Assembly: GCA_018303125.1 (NCBI GenBank)
Contig: JAGVYS010000048.1
Span: 1 to 37,982, forward strand
Direction: 5' to 3'
Length of the DNA stretch: 37,982 nucleotides
From: Candidatus Woesearchaeota archaeon
GTDB taxonomy: Archaea > Nanobdellota > Nanobdellia > Woesearchaeales > WJIZ01
Shown here: positions 6,845-14,713 of the stretch, piece by piece
How the letters are laid out: each line of letters begins with the position of its first letter
Numbering within the stretch: the first letter of the stretch is position 1
Notes under the pieces: model-generated
Told to the model about the DNA's origin: nothing
Database searches by the model: none
The model's input: the letters and a program-made list of their open reading frames with translations, nothing else
Position numbers and translations under genes: made by a program

Positions 6845-7123
6845 ATGGAAAGCTTACTTGTCGAGAAGAAGGTAGAGTATCTTATTGGTATGCATGTCTC
6901 GAAGCTGAGGGATGAGCTTCTTACTGCAACCGCTAAGATAGATTCTCTTTCAAGGGAAATTGACACTCTCAAGAGCAAGGTCAGCAGGTTGAATTCTATG
7001 GCGCTGGAACCTAGAAATGGATCTCCAGTCAATAGGGAGCCTGTCAAGAGGGAAGGTCCCGCAGGGAAATTCACAAGCGAGGATGTTGCAATAGGAAAGA
7101 TATTCTATTTCGGCAAAAGCTAG
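6845..7123 (+). CDS. Small coiled-coil protein in the ftsZ operon
   Basis: The protein has 92 residues, using the ATG one base after the upstream stop codon; frame upstream of it is unrelated shadow. Residues about 1-52 form a heptad-like helix (VEKKVEYLIGMHVSKLRDEL and AKIDSLSREIDTLKSKVSRL). A Pro/Arg/Glu-rich disordered stretch (55-75) follows, then an abrupt hydrophobic-aromatic tail FTSEDVAIGKIFYFGKS. The architecture of coiled coil, flexible linker and short terminal motif is typical of adaptors whose tail docks into a partner. No family is recognised. Co-translation with ftsZ and the solenoid gene suggests all three act together (inference). Confidence 0.8.
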   Translation: MESLLVEKKVEYLIGMHVSKLRDELLTATAKIDSLSREIDTLKSKVSRLNSMALEPRNGSPVNREPVKREGPAGKFTSEDVAIGKIFYFGKS

Positions 7124-8463
7124 AATTTTTCCTCTGCTAATCCATAAGCCTTGTAGAGTTTCTCTTCAGTGTTGTCTACTTCGTTGAGGAGATACTCGCA
7201 GCTTTTGAGCGCAGATTCGGCCGCAGCGTCATTTGGAATTTCTTTGCCATAGCCCATTTTCCTTATTCTTTTTATTATCATGTCAGAAACAGTTTCCTTT
7301 TCATTTATCATTTTCTGCAATGGCTGTAGCACCGGCCTGTAATTCCTGTCTGCAAGCTGCCTTGCCAACCTATAGAATCTTGAGACATACTTATCAATCT
7401 CCCTGCTTTCAAATCCCTTATATGCTGATTCTCTCTGGAGGAAATCCCTCACGTAAGTATTGGGAGGAATATATATTGTATCCCCTTCCATCTTGAAAGG
7501 CTCTTTTATACCAATGTCAGAAGGTTCTGCCTTGTAGAATTCCCTCTGGAGCTTCCTGAACAGGAATTTGAGCAGGGATGATATGGCCATTGCCCTCTTT
7601 GGATGGTTCATGTCCATTCCCCTCTGCTCAAGTGTGCCAAGCTTGTTAATCCTTACAGGATTCCATGAAAATTCCAGTATGTTCTCCTTTCTGTTTGTTT
7701 TTTTACTCAAGCCTTTTCTGGCTCTCATTTCCTTCCATAGTGAATGCTTTTTTTTGAGTGTGGATATAAGGTCATTTGTCGTATGGCTGTATGGCTGCAG
7801 GCCTCCAAGAAGCTGATGCTGCGCATATTTCCCATAATCACAGCCTAGCTTGTTGCCTCCCCTATAGATGAGCATCCTTGAGTCCTTCGCAAGATACTTG
7901 CCCTGAACAAACGGGGAGCTCTGCATCAATGTGGTGAGGGCAGGGTCAATGGCAATGGCCATATTATAGCTGTTTATCAATGCCCAAGAGAGCTTTGATT
8001 TTCCTGATGGCTTTAGAAATTCTGTTCTTTTGTCAAAGACGCCTCTGGGCAATGTATAGTGGTAATGGAAGCCCGTTACAAGAGTTGCCTGAATTGCATG
8101 TTTTCTCCCAAACAGCATCTCCTGCTCAAGGTATCTCCTTTTCCTTGTTATCTCGGTTCTCGCATAGCCTGGATAAGTGGCATTTGGATAAAGAAGATAT
8201 TCGTGCTTGTCCGCAGCTTGTATGAGCTTCTTTACTTTCTCAAGCAAGTCTGCAAATGTGTCAAGGACACTTACCGATGGGAAGGATGAAATTTCAACAA
8301 TGCTCTGCCCTGCCTCAGGATATACCTTAAAGCCGGAAAACCTCTTTTTTGCTATGTGTATGAGCTTAGAGGCGTCATTAACCATCTCCCCTTTGTGGTT
8401 CAGGATGAAGAATTCCATCTCTTCACCCGACATGGACCTCTTTAAGGGTCTGTCTCCTCTCAT
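7120..8463 (-). CDS. GCS2-like carboxylate-amine ligase (glutamate-cysteine ligase family)
   Basis: The protein has 447 residues. SMSGEEMEFFILN at the N-terminus corresponds to the G-x-E-x-E-F start of GCS2 ligases. ISSFPSVSVLDTF, TLVTGFHYHYTLP (the T-H-x-H strand) and NKLGTLEQRGMD (the GTIE-x-R motif) follow in family order. GCS2 enzymes ligate the gamma-carboxyl of Glu to Cys or another amine using ATP; the amine substrate here is not known. The start at 8463 is chosen because a TATA-like AAATATTTAAAC (minus strand, about 8484-8496) lies about 26 nt before it; an upstream in-frame codon at 8526 falls inside the neighbour and before the promoter. The 3' end overlaps the convergent coiled-coil gene by 4 bp. 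Confidence 0.75.
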   Translation of the reverse strand: MRGDRPLKRSMSGEEMEFFILNHKGEMVNDASKLIHIAKKRFSGFKVYPEAGQSIVEISSFPSVSVLDTFADLLEKVKKLIQAADKHEYLLYPNATYPGYARTEITRKRRYLEQEMLFGRKHAIQATLVTGFHYHYTLPRGVFDKRTEFLKPSGKSKLSWALINSYNMAIAIDPALTTLMQSSPFVQGKYLAKDSRMLIYRGGNKLGCDYGKYAQHQLLGGLQPYSHTTNDLISTLKKKHSLWKEMRARKGLSKKTNRKENILEFSWNPVRINKLGTLEQRGMDMNHPKRAMAISSLLKFLFRKLQREFYKAEPSDIGIKEPFKMEGDTIYIPPNTYVRDFLQRESAYKGFESREIDKYVSRFYRLARQLADRNYRPVLQPLQKMINEKETVSDMIIKRIRKMGYGKEIPNDAAAESALKSCEYLLNEVDNTEEKLYKAYGLAEEKF

Positions 8464-8518
8464 TGATACAAAAACAAATAAGCTGTTTAAATATTTAGTG
8501 CTTGCTTTTAAAGCAAGG

Positions 8519-9778
8519 TTACACAATCTCTAAATCAGAAGGCTCTGTTGATTTTTCAGCATCATACCCTATCTTGACTTCCTTTCCACTAACCAAGCTA
8601 ATCCTCCCTGCTTCCAATATGGCAGTAAGCTGCAATGTCCTCTGAATTGAAGGATATCTTCTAACAGCATCCTCAAGATTTGTGCTTCCTTGCCTTACGC
8701 CTCTCGCAAGCTCCATGAATCTTGCAATGCTTTCATATCCATAGCATCCCCTCCCATCAAAAAATCCGGCATCATCCGGAGAATAATTAAAAAACGCAGG
8801 ATTTGGCGATTTTGCGCCATCTTTGCTCACATGGAGGTATCCGCGATGTGTCTGGTCAATTTCAAAATGCCCATTTTCCATTTGGCAGCTGAATCCCTGC
8901 CTGCTATATGCCTCTGCTCCGGGCAGATCAACCCAGCCTGCAGTATATGTGGCAGTACCAGTCCTATCAGCATTAGAAAGATTCTGCCATTGTACCATTA
9001 GGGTAATTATGTCCTCTGTATCAAATCCCATGCTTCGGGCAATTCCGTTGGAGGCATAAGCTTTTACTTGTATAGGTCTAGCAATTTTTTCCATTGCTAA
9101 AACATGATAGCCTACATGATGCGAATTTAGGTAATAGCTTATATCGCTTGCACCTCTTTGAAGCCAGGATGAAAAAATGCCGAGTTGAGTATAGGGCTGC
9201 GAATGCCTGGAGTTAAAGTTAACAAAACTGCCAGCATTCCTGATTTTATGCCTTGCATCAGCATACTGCTTGTCAAACTGCTTATGCAGTTCAACTCCAA
9301 CAAGCACATTGTTTCTTTTTGCAGCTTCTATAAGGCGGACATGATCCTCTAATGTCTTTACAGGAGGTTTTGTAAGAAGCACATGAAGCTTTCTTTCTAT
9401 TGCCGCCTGTGCAATTTCGTAATGGGTGTCATCAGGTGTAAATATTATAACTCCATCCCCTGGATTTAGTCTATCCATTGCCTTCAAATAAGCTTTTTCA
9501 TCTTTTTGGACAGTATCATCTGGAAAAGAGAGGAAATCTGTTGGCATACCCCTATATTTTGAAAATTCTCTTTGCACATGCTCTCGTATTCCAGAGAATT
9601 TTGTGCCATTTGTTCCAGCAACCAGAATCTCTCCCACATTGCCAAGCCTCTTCTGGTCAGCAACAGTAAGCAATACTACGCCCGGACCTTTGTCATTTTC
9701 TTCATTAGATTCTACATGACCAGTTACATAATGTCCATTTCCAACAATTAGCCACTTATCATCGCTTTGATTTGCCAT
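8519..9778 (-). CDS. Gfo/Idh/MocA-family oxidoreductase
   Basis: This 419-residue protein has an N-terminal Rossmann domain (VGEILVAGTNGTK, then GDGVIIFTPDDTHYEIAQAA) and HVLLTKPPVKTLEDHVRLIE, matching the EKP-x-A-x-x motif with the active Lys kept and the usual Glu replaced by Thr. The C-terminal half has the family's beta-sheet dimer domain. Members are NAD(P)-dependent dehydrogenases of sugars and their derivatives. The N-terminus is atypical: about 45 residues precede the usual first strand and no clean GxGxxG is seen, so cofactor binding may be unusual. A TATA-like AAATATTTAAG lies upstream (about 9801-9812). Substrate unknown. Confidence 0.8.
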   Translation of the reverse strand: MANQSDDKWLIVGNGHYVTGHVESNEENDKGPGVVLLTVADQKRLGNVGEILVAGTNGTKFSGIREHVQREFSKYRGMPTDFLSFPDDTVQKDEKAYLKAMDRLNPGDGVIIFTPDDTHYEIAQAAIERKLHVLLTKPPVKTLEDHVRLIEAAKRNNVLVGVELHKQFDKQYADARHKIRNAGSFVNFNSRHSQPYTQLGIFSSWLQRGASDISYYLNSHHVGYHVLAMEKIARPIQVKAYASNGIARSMGFDTEDIITLMVQWQNLSNADRTGTATYTAGWVDLPGAEAYSRQGFSCQMENGHFEIDQTHRGYLHVSKDGAKSPNPAFFNYSPDDAGFFDGRGCYGYESIARFMELARGVRQGSTNLEDAVRRYPSIQRTLQLTAILEAGRISLVSGKEVKIGYDAEKSTEPSDLEIV

Positions 9779-9905
9779 TTTCTGCCTTTTTGCAATTCGG
9801 CTTAAATATTTTTCTTTTAAATCTACTCAGGAGTAGTGATTGTACGCTTTCAAATTCAAATGCAGATTTTAAAACGAAAAGAATATATAATAATGCAATC
9901 AAAGA

Positions 9906-10574
9906 ATGAATATGGCACAGCTTACAACCGATATGATACTTGAGCCCTTCGCCAATATATATGACATTTTTGTTTCTGCATTTCCGGGCTTCCTTTGGTT
10001 CGTTGTGTTCGTCAGCGTAGGATACTTGATAGCATCTGCGGTAGCATGGATTGTAAAGCATCTACTTTACAGGTTCAATGTTGACAAGAAGCTCAGGAGC
10101 ATGGACCTGCATGACAGCATTGGCGAAATTAGCATAGCAAAGCTAACAGGAATTATATTGAAATGGTATATATTCATACTCTTCGTTGTGCAGGGGGCAA
10201 CATTTCTCCAGCTGGGGGAGCTTTCAGGCTTCATACAGGGTATTATTAATTGGCTTCCAAATCTTATACTCAGCATAGCCATCATTGTTGTTGGCCTCAT
10301 AATAATAGATTATATAGTAAACAAGCTGTTTGAGATAAAGAATAAATATGTGCATATAATTGCAAGCATCATTAAGGGGATACTTGTTGTTGTGGTATTG
10401 TTCACTGCAATAGAGCAGCTCGGGATAAAGACAGACCTTGCACAGAACATATTCCTCATGATAGTGGCTGCAATACTTATCACTCTGTCATTGGCCCTTG
10501 GCATAGGCCTTGGGTTATCATTTAAGGATGAGCTAAAGCCTTTCGTAAAAAAGCTAAGCAAGAGAATAAAATAA
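9906..10574 (+). CDS. Small mechanosensitive-channel-like membrane protein (conserved TM helix type)
   Basis: The protein has 222 residues and four to five membrane helices: GFLWFVVFVSVGYLIASAVA, IILKWYIFILFVVQGATFL, LPNLILSIAIIVVGLIIIDY, a helix around IIKGILVVVVLFTAIEQLG, and ILITLSLALGIGLGLSFKDE. The last Gly-rich helix resembles the pore-lining helix and the start of the beta domain of MscS-type channels, but the cytoplasmic beta domain is absent and the protein ends KPFVKKLSKRIK. This matches small proteins built of conserved TM-helix repeats. TATA GAATATATAA at 9881-9890 is about 20 nt before the ATG. The amidohydrolase gene begins 1 nt downstream. Confidence 0.7.
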   Translation: MNMAQLTTDMILEPFANIYDIFVSAFPGFLWFVVFVSVGYLIASAVAWIVKHLLYRFNVDKKLRSMDLHDSIGEISIAKLTGIILKWYIFILFVVQGATFLQLGELSGFIQGIINWLPNLILSIAIIVVGLIIIDYIVNKLFEIKNKYVHIIASIIKGILVVVVLFTAIEQLGIKTDLAQNIFLMIVAAILITLSLALGIGLGLSFKDELKPFVKKLSKRIK

Positions 10575-10575
10575 A

Positions 10576-11379
10576 ATGCCATCATGGTCAAGATATTCTG
10601 TAACCTCCGAAAACATAGGAATTTATGACCAGATTTTTGAGAAGGTTGAGGTAATAGACTGCCATACCCACATAGGCATAGACAGAGATGGACACAGGCT
10701 TGCTGCCCATCAGATAATAAAGCAGATGGACAGGGAGAGCGTGAACATGGCCATAGTTTTTCCGCTGGATGACCCAAGGGACCAGAAGATGTTTCATGAG
10801 CCTAACGATGAGATTTATTCTGCCGCAAATACTTACCCTGGAAGATTCATCCCTTTCTTCAGGCTAAATCCAAACTTTGACTGGAAAGATGAATTCAAGC
10901 TTAGGCTTAGCCAGGGCTTTAAGGGAGTAAAGCTCCACCCAAGGAGCCAGAATTTCAAGCTCGCTTCGGCCGATGCAATGAGAATATACGATGCATGCCA
11001 GAAGCACAATCTTGTTGTGGTGGTTCACGCAGGTTTCGGGCTTGAGAAAATAGCTGATGATTTAGCCAAAATAATTAAAAGGTTTGCAAAGCTAAGGCTC
11101 ATAATAGGCCATTCTGCCTTTCCTGACCTTGACAATACGATAAAGAAGGTAGCAAAGTCTGAAAATGTGCTTTTTGATACATCAACATGCAAGATTTTTG
11201 ACCTTATCGACCTTATGAAAAATGTTGACCTTAACAAGATAGCCTATGGCTCTGACATGCCTTACTACGCCCATGATGTGGCATTGGAAGGCCTAATTGA
11301 TACTGCCATCACGATGGGCCTTACAGCAGGGCAGATAAGGAAGATGCTTGGCTCAAACGTAGCAAAATGGTTTCGATAA
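10576..11379 (+). CDS. Amidohydrolase-family metal-dependent hydrolase (TIM barrel)
   Basis: The protein has 267 residues. The N-terminal metal motif is VIDCHTHIGID (HxH), followed by GVKLHPRSQNF, VVVHAGFG, LIIGHSAFPDL and AYGSDMPYYAHD, which supply the later His and Asp ligands in amidohydrolase-2 order. Relatives include decarboxylases and lactonases of the ACMSD type. The exact reaction cannot be assigned. It starts 1 nt after the membrane-protein stop and its last 13 nt overlap the next gene, so the three are one operon. Confidence 0.85.
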   Translation: MPSWSRYSVTSENIGIYDQIFEKVEVIDCHTHIGIDRDGHRLAAHQIIKQMDRESVNMAIVFPLDDPRDQKMFHEPNDEIYSAANTYPGRFIPFFRLNPNFDWKDEFKLRLSQGFKGVKLHPRSQNFKLASADAMRIYDACQKHNLVVVVHAGFGLEKIADDLAKIIKRFAKLRLIIGHSAFPDLDNTIKKVAKSENVLFDTSTCKIFDLIDLMKNVDLNKIAYGSDMPYYAHDVALEGLIDTAITMGLTAGQIRKMLGSNVAKWFR

Positions 11380-11756
11380 AAAAAGACATAACCCAAAACC
11401 TGAACAGGCTTTTCGAGTTCATACTCCCTAAGAAGGATAAATATGCAAACGAGAAAGTAATCTTTTACCTCAGGCTTTACACAGGGGTGATGAGGGCCGA
11501 AGACAATTTGAATGCAGGTAATTATGCAAGGACAATAAACCTGCTAAAGGTGGTTAGGAATACAGCAGGCAGCACCCAATTCAGGGAAGAGTCTGTTTTT
11601 CTTGAAAGGATAAGGGACATAGCGCATGACTCGATTAATTTCCTAAGTGTTCAGAAAAAGGGGAAAAAGCAATCTGCTTTCTATACTATTCTGACAAAGC
11701 TGCAGATGGCCCAGAATCTCTGCATACTGCGCATACTCAAGAGGGAAGGAAAGTAA
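11367..11756 (+). CDS. Small helical protein, function unknown
   Basis: This 129-residue basic protein is predicted largely alpha-helical (NEKVIFYLRLYTGVMRAEDN, YARTINLLKVVRNTAG, LERIRDIAHDSINFLS, FYTILTKLQMAQNLCILRIL). There is no signal peptide, no metal motif and no recognised family. The TPR-like spacing in the middle is too weak to call. Its start overlaps the amidohydrolase by 13 bp, showing co-translation. Confidence 0.65.
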   Translation: MVSIKKDITQNLNRLFEFILPKKDKYANEKVIFYLRLYTGVMRAEDNLNAGNYARTINLLKVVRNTAGSTQFREESVFLERIRDIAHDSINFLSVQKKGKKQSAFYTILTKLQMAQNLCILRILKREGK

Positions 11757-11769
11757 TCAACCGTATTTC

Positions 11770-11816
11770 CTGCTCACTTCTGAGAGCAGCACTTTAAAAT
11801 GAGTAGCTATGCTACT
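11770..11816 (+). terminator. Tandem small hairpins after the 9906-11756 operon
   Basis: CTGCTC (11770-11775) pairs with GAGCAG (11784-11789), and AGTAGC (11802-11807) pairs with GCTACT (11811-11816) across a TAT loop. Both lie within 60 nt of the last stop codon. Archaeal termination depends mainly on T-runs and none follows here, so these may instead be mRNA 3'-end structures. Confidence 0.25.
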
Positions 11817-11900
11817 TATGAAGATTTCTAATCAGGTGGAAAATACCTATGATCAGCCAAATACAAACATTTATATTTCGTACAGTAAATTAGGTAAAAA

Positions 11901-12422
11901 ATGAAAGCAAAAGCAATACTGGCGATTATCGCAGTAATGTCTATACTACTATTTGGCTGCACAAAGATAATTGAACCGGGAGATAACATGGACTCCCAAA
12001 CAAATGGCGCTGAATCCGATGAACAGGGCATAGCTTCGCAAACAGGAAATAATCCTAGCAATACTATTCCAACTGACGTGGGCATTAAGACAGTTAGGCT
12101 GAATCTATCCATCGAGAAATTCGGGGGCTTTAATTGGGTTAGAGAAAATAGTGAAAAGGATGTGACATATGTTCTTATTGACGTAAGGGAAGGGGAAGAA
12201 TTTGGACCAACTGATTGTATAGGTTGTAAAACAATGCCGTTTAATCTAGTAGAAATAATTGATAACGCTGCAAAAGTCAAATTTAGCAACAATTTTGTTG
12301 TTTCTGGAGAACCGATTAGCAAAGAATCAATGCAGAACCCGATTGTTATTAGCAAAGCAGGAGTTTGCTTTACGAGTAGAACAACAGACAGCGGCACTGA
12401 GATATGCATTCGTGTTGTTTAA
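11901..12422 (+). CDS. Small lipoprotein, function unknown
   Basis: The protein has 173 residues. Its N-terminus MKAKAILAIIAVMSILLFGC is a lipoprotein signal peptide with Cys at 20 in an LFGC lipobox, followed by an acidic, Asn/Ser-rich linker. It should be anchored on the outside of the membrane. A C-terminal part with an YVLIDVREGEEFGPTDC strand and several Cys (TDCIGCK, AGVCFTS, GTEICIRVV) forms an unassigned domain; the DVREGEEF wording recalls rhodanese-type folds but is too short to assign. TATA CATTTATATTTCG lies about 30 nt before the ATG. No operon partner. Confidence 0.7.
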   Translation: MKAKAILAIIAVMSILLFGCTKIIEPGDNMDSQTNGAESDEQGIASQTGNNPSNTIPTDVGIKTVRLNLSIEKFGGFNWVRENSEKDVTYVLIDVREGEEFGPTDCIGCKTMPFNLVEIIDNAAKVKFSNNFVVSGEPISKESMQNPIVISKAGVCFTSRTTDSGTEICIRVV

Positions 12423-12723
12423 CTTACTATTTAATTCTTAACAGGAGCTCACTCCTTGTTTGAGAGTTGTACCCTAAATTATTCTTTTTTTGCCATGTAG
12501 AAACAGGAGTATACGCAAAAAAGTTTTGATATAAAAGGTTCAAGAGAGTAACTTCACTCATAAAAAATTCTACAAAATATACACCTGCTGGCTTATCCAT
12601 TGCATTACTATCATCATAAGCTTCCTCTACTTGTACATTGGTAATTCTGCCAAAAATCTAAGGGAGACAAGCAGGCAAATCTTATGGGGGTTAAGGATAT
12701 GTTATTATTAGCTCGTCATTTAC
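12423..12723. other. Intergenic stretch of about 300 bp with a T-run and possible gene remnant
   Basis: No complete gene is convincing here. A seven-T run at 12485-12491 could end the lipoprotein transcript. A minus-strand frame across 12427-12640 has protein-like composition and is listed separately. Base composition matches the surroundings, and no repeat or insertion-sequence end is seen. Confidence 0.5.
12427..12600 (-). pseudogene. Possible gene remnant, 57 codons
   Basis: A minus-strand frame begins MDKPAGVYFVEFFMSEVTLL and ends RSELLLRIK. It stays open upstream of the ATG for about 14 more codons (GRITNVQVEEAYDDSNA) until a TAG, with no start codon there. The continuous protein-like sequence without a start or promoter suggests the 3' end of a decayed gene. 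It could also be chance. No family recognised. Confidence 0.25.
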
Positions 12724-13530
12724 CTAAAACGGCCGGCATGTCTCGAAGAAATCGCATTGCCCGTTGCTCCACTTGCAGAGAGCTGACACTTTCCTGGGGT
12801 AATCAGCTATTTCACCAGATAATGTTCTCTCATGTATCAGCATTATTTCAGATTTTGCATAGCTGAGCAGGGACTTGTCAACATCAAGAAGTAGCTCTCC
12901 AAATCTTAGGAAATTTATTCCAACCTTGTCAGGCATCCTGCCATACTTGTTCATGTACAGCAAGGCATAGATTGCAAGCTGCAGCCTGTACTCTCCTGTT
13001 ATGTCCATCTTGTTGCTGGTCTTGTAATCCATAATTACAACTGAGCCGGGTGAGTCATGCACAGCATCTATGAATCCTTTTACAGAAAGCCCCTCATCAA
13101 TTATCTCTTCCTCAACCCTCGGGCTGAGCTCCATGAAGGCATTTGCCAATTCCTTCCCCTCAGCCATTTTTCTTTCAAGCTTGCTGCAGAATCCATCAAC
13201 GAAATTGCGCAGCATCTCATGCGATTCTATGAAATAATGCTCCATCTCGCCGGGCAAAATGTGCAGAGAATCAAGCGATTTTTTGCTGTGCTTCCATGAC
13301 CTTGCAAGGCACGAGCTTACGAAGCTCATGAATCCCTCTCTATGGTTGCCTTTCTCAAAGAGTTCTATCCTAAGCGTGAAGAAGCTTTCCAGGACCTCAT
13401 GCACTATTGAGCCCCTTACAAGGTAAATTGAAGGCTTTGTGGGCAATTTCATGATATACTGGTAATAATATTTCCTTGGGCACTGCCTGTAAGTATTTAT
13501 TGAGCTGGGGCTCTGGACTCTTTTTGGCAT
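12724..13530 (-). CDS. PD-(D/E)XK nuclease with Fe-S cysteines (Cas4/RecB-like)
   Basis: The protein has 268 residues. The RecB-type nuclease motifs are present: H44-E45 in GSIVHEVLE, D155 in GFIDAV, D168-x-K170 in MDYKTSNK, and Q184/Y188 in QLAIYALLY. C17 in QCPRKYY together with C252, C259 and C265 (CKWSNGQCDFFETC) form the four-Cys 4Fe-4S site seen in Cas4, AddB and related nucleases. The family cuts or trims DNA ends in repair. No cas genes or repeat array are nearby, so a repair role is more likely than CRISPR adaptation. TATA on the minus strand at 13551-13560 fits a leaderless start. Confidence 0.85.
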   Translation of the reverse strand: MPKRVQSPSSINTYRQCPRKYYYQYIMKLPTKPSIYLVRGSIVHEVLESFFTLRIELFEKGNHREGFMSFVSSCLARSWKHSKKSLDSLHILPGEMEHYFIESHEMLRNFVDGFCSKLERKMAEGKELANAFMELSPRVEEEIIDEGLSVKGFIDAVHDSPGSVVIMDYKTSNKMDITGEYRLQLAIYALLYMNKYGRMPDKVGINFLRFGELLLDVDKSLLSYAKSEIMLIHERTLSGEIADYPRKVSALCKWSNGQCDFFETCRPF

Positions 13531-13576
13531 TACAACAGGTATTTTCCCGGATATATAAACTTCATGGGAAAAGTGA

Positions 13577-14371
13577 TTAGTGCCTTGGCCTGCTTATGAA
13601 GTCAATTACCTTGTCCCTGAAAAGGCTAGAATCCCATATGTCATTGTGCCCGAAGCCCTCAACTAACACATACTCTTTTTTGGCAGATGGCATTTTTTCG
13701 AATAGCTTTCTTGAAAACCTGTTAGGTATAACAGAGTCATTGTCTCCATGCAGGATAAGTATGCCGCCCTCGAAACCTTTCAGCCATTTTATGTTGTCAT
13801 ATTTTTCCCTGAGGATAATTTTCGCAGGGTATATCGCATATGCTATCTGTGCCACATCATCCAGTGATGAGAAAGGAGAGACAAGAATAAGGGAGTCTAC
13901 CTTGCCTATGCTGGCATGATAGCTCGCAGCTCCTGAACCGATGCTTTCGCCATAAACCAATACTTCCTTGAAGGAATTTTCATTGACAAATCTGGCGACA
14001 TTCCTGACATCTTCAAATATCAGTTTTTGTGATGGTTTCTTATTATCATTTGAATAACCGGCAAACTCAACAAACAGAAGGGATGCATTGGATTGCTCGA
14101 AAATCTGCCTAAGGTAACTCCTGTCACATGCAGAGCCTGCATTTCCATGGTAGAATATAATGGCTTTATCAGCCAAGCCTTGCTTATAATAAACTCTTGT
14201 CCCGTTCTGATTAATCTTCAGGTAATCTGCGAATCCGCTGCAGGAATCGAAGTCCTGGCTGTCAGGAAAATAAATCATTGATTTTTGATTATAAAATAGG
14301 TAAAGGCCAAAAAGCACATAGAGGAAGAGGAATAAAATAAAGATATTGATTATGATTATTTTAAGGCTCAT
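13577..14371 (-). CDS. Membrane-anchored alpha/beta hydrolase (BEM46/ABHD-like)
   Basis: The protein has 264 residues from the chosen ATG; an ATG 9 nt upstream (14380) is also possible. One N-terminal membrane anchor (IFILFLFLYVLFGLYLFY) precedes an alpha/beta hydrolase domain. FYHGNAG gives the oxyanion region, GESIGSG carries the nucleophile Ser, GDNDSVIP the acid Asp and GFGHND the His. The anchor orientation and the hydrolase's short N-terminal strand resemble BEM46/ABHD13-type lipid or acyl-protein hydrolases. Substrate unknown. TATA-like TTAATTAAAA (minus strand, about 14395-14404) favours the 14371 start. Confidence 0.8.
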   Translation of the reverse strand: MSLKIIIINIFILFLFLYVLFGLYLFYNQKSMIYFPDSQDFDSCSGFADYLKINQNGTRVYYKQGLADKAIIFYHGNAGSACDRSYLRQIFEQSNASLLFVEFAGYSNDNKKPSQKLIFEDVRNVARFVNENSFKEVLVYGESIGSGAASYHASIGKVDSLILVSPFSSLDDVAQIAYAIYPAKIILREKYDNIKWLKGFEGGILILHGDNDSVIPNRFSRKLFEKMPSAKKEYVLVEGFGHNDIWDSSLFRDKVIDFISRPRH

Positions 14372-14453
14372 GCCTTGCATTAATCATACTGGTGTTTTAA
14401 TTAACTTGCGGCAAAAAGGAAATGCTTTTAATAATCGGGATTAATGGACTTTC

Positions 14454-14711
14454 ATGATATGGCAGGACATGGTCATGACAGGAGCGCAGCTTATCTTTGC
14501 AGTTTCAGTAATCCCTCAGATAGTGTACGGGTTCAAGGAGAAAAAGGGATTCATAAGACTTGCGACATCAATCCCAATGTTTATTGCCATTTGCGCCCTT
14601 ACCTTTTCACTGTTCACTCTCTCGCTTGTCTTCTCGGCAATGACAACAACTCTAACCGGCATGCTTTGGCTTATTCTAATTGTTCAAAGGCTCACATACG
14701 AAAAGCCTTAA
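14454..14711 (+). CDS. SemiSWEET-like PQ-loop membrane protein
   Basis: This 85-residue protein has three membrane helices: AQLIFAVSVIPQIVYGF, LATSIPMFIAICALTFSLFT, and MTTTLTGMLWLILIVQRL. Helix 1 ends in PQ followed by a basic turn (IPQIVYGFKEKKG), the signature of PQ-loop half-transporters, and the length matches SemiSWEETs (about 85-100 residues), which dimerise to move sugars. Substrate and even family are inferred from pattern only. TATA-like CTTTTAATAATC at about 14425-14436 fits a leaderless start. It converges on the znuB gene with 2 nt between stop codons. Confidence 0.6.
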   Translation: MIWQDMVMTGAQLIFAVSVIPQIVYGFKEKKGFIRLATSIPMFIAICALTFSLFTLSLVFSAMTTTLTGMLWLILIVQRLTYEKP

Positions 14712-14713
14712 TT

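Noticed and set aside
8464-8526. Extended N-terminus of the GCS2-like ligase
   Set aside because: The extension overlaps the probable TATA box and the neighbouring gene's end, and the family's N-terminal motif starts just after the later ATG.
12724-13530. Cas4-like nuclease as a sign of a CRISPR locus
   Set aside because: No repeat-spacer array and no other cas gene is found in the window. The four-Cys PD-(D/E)XK build also occurs in repair nucleases.
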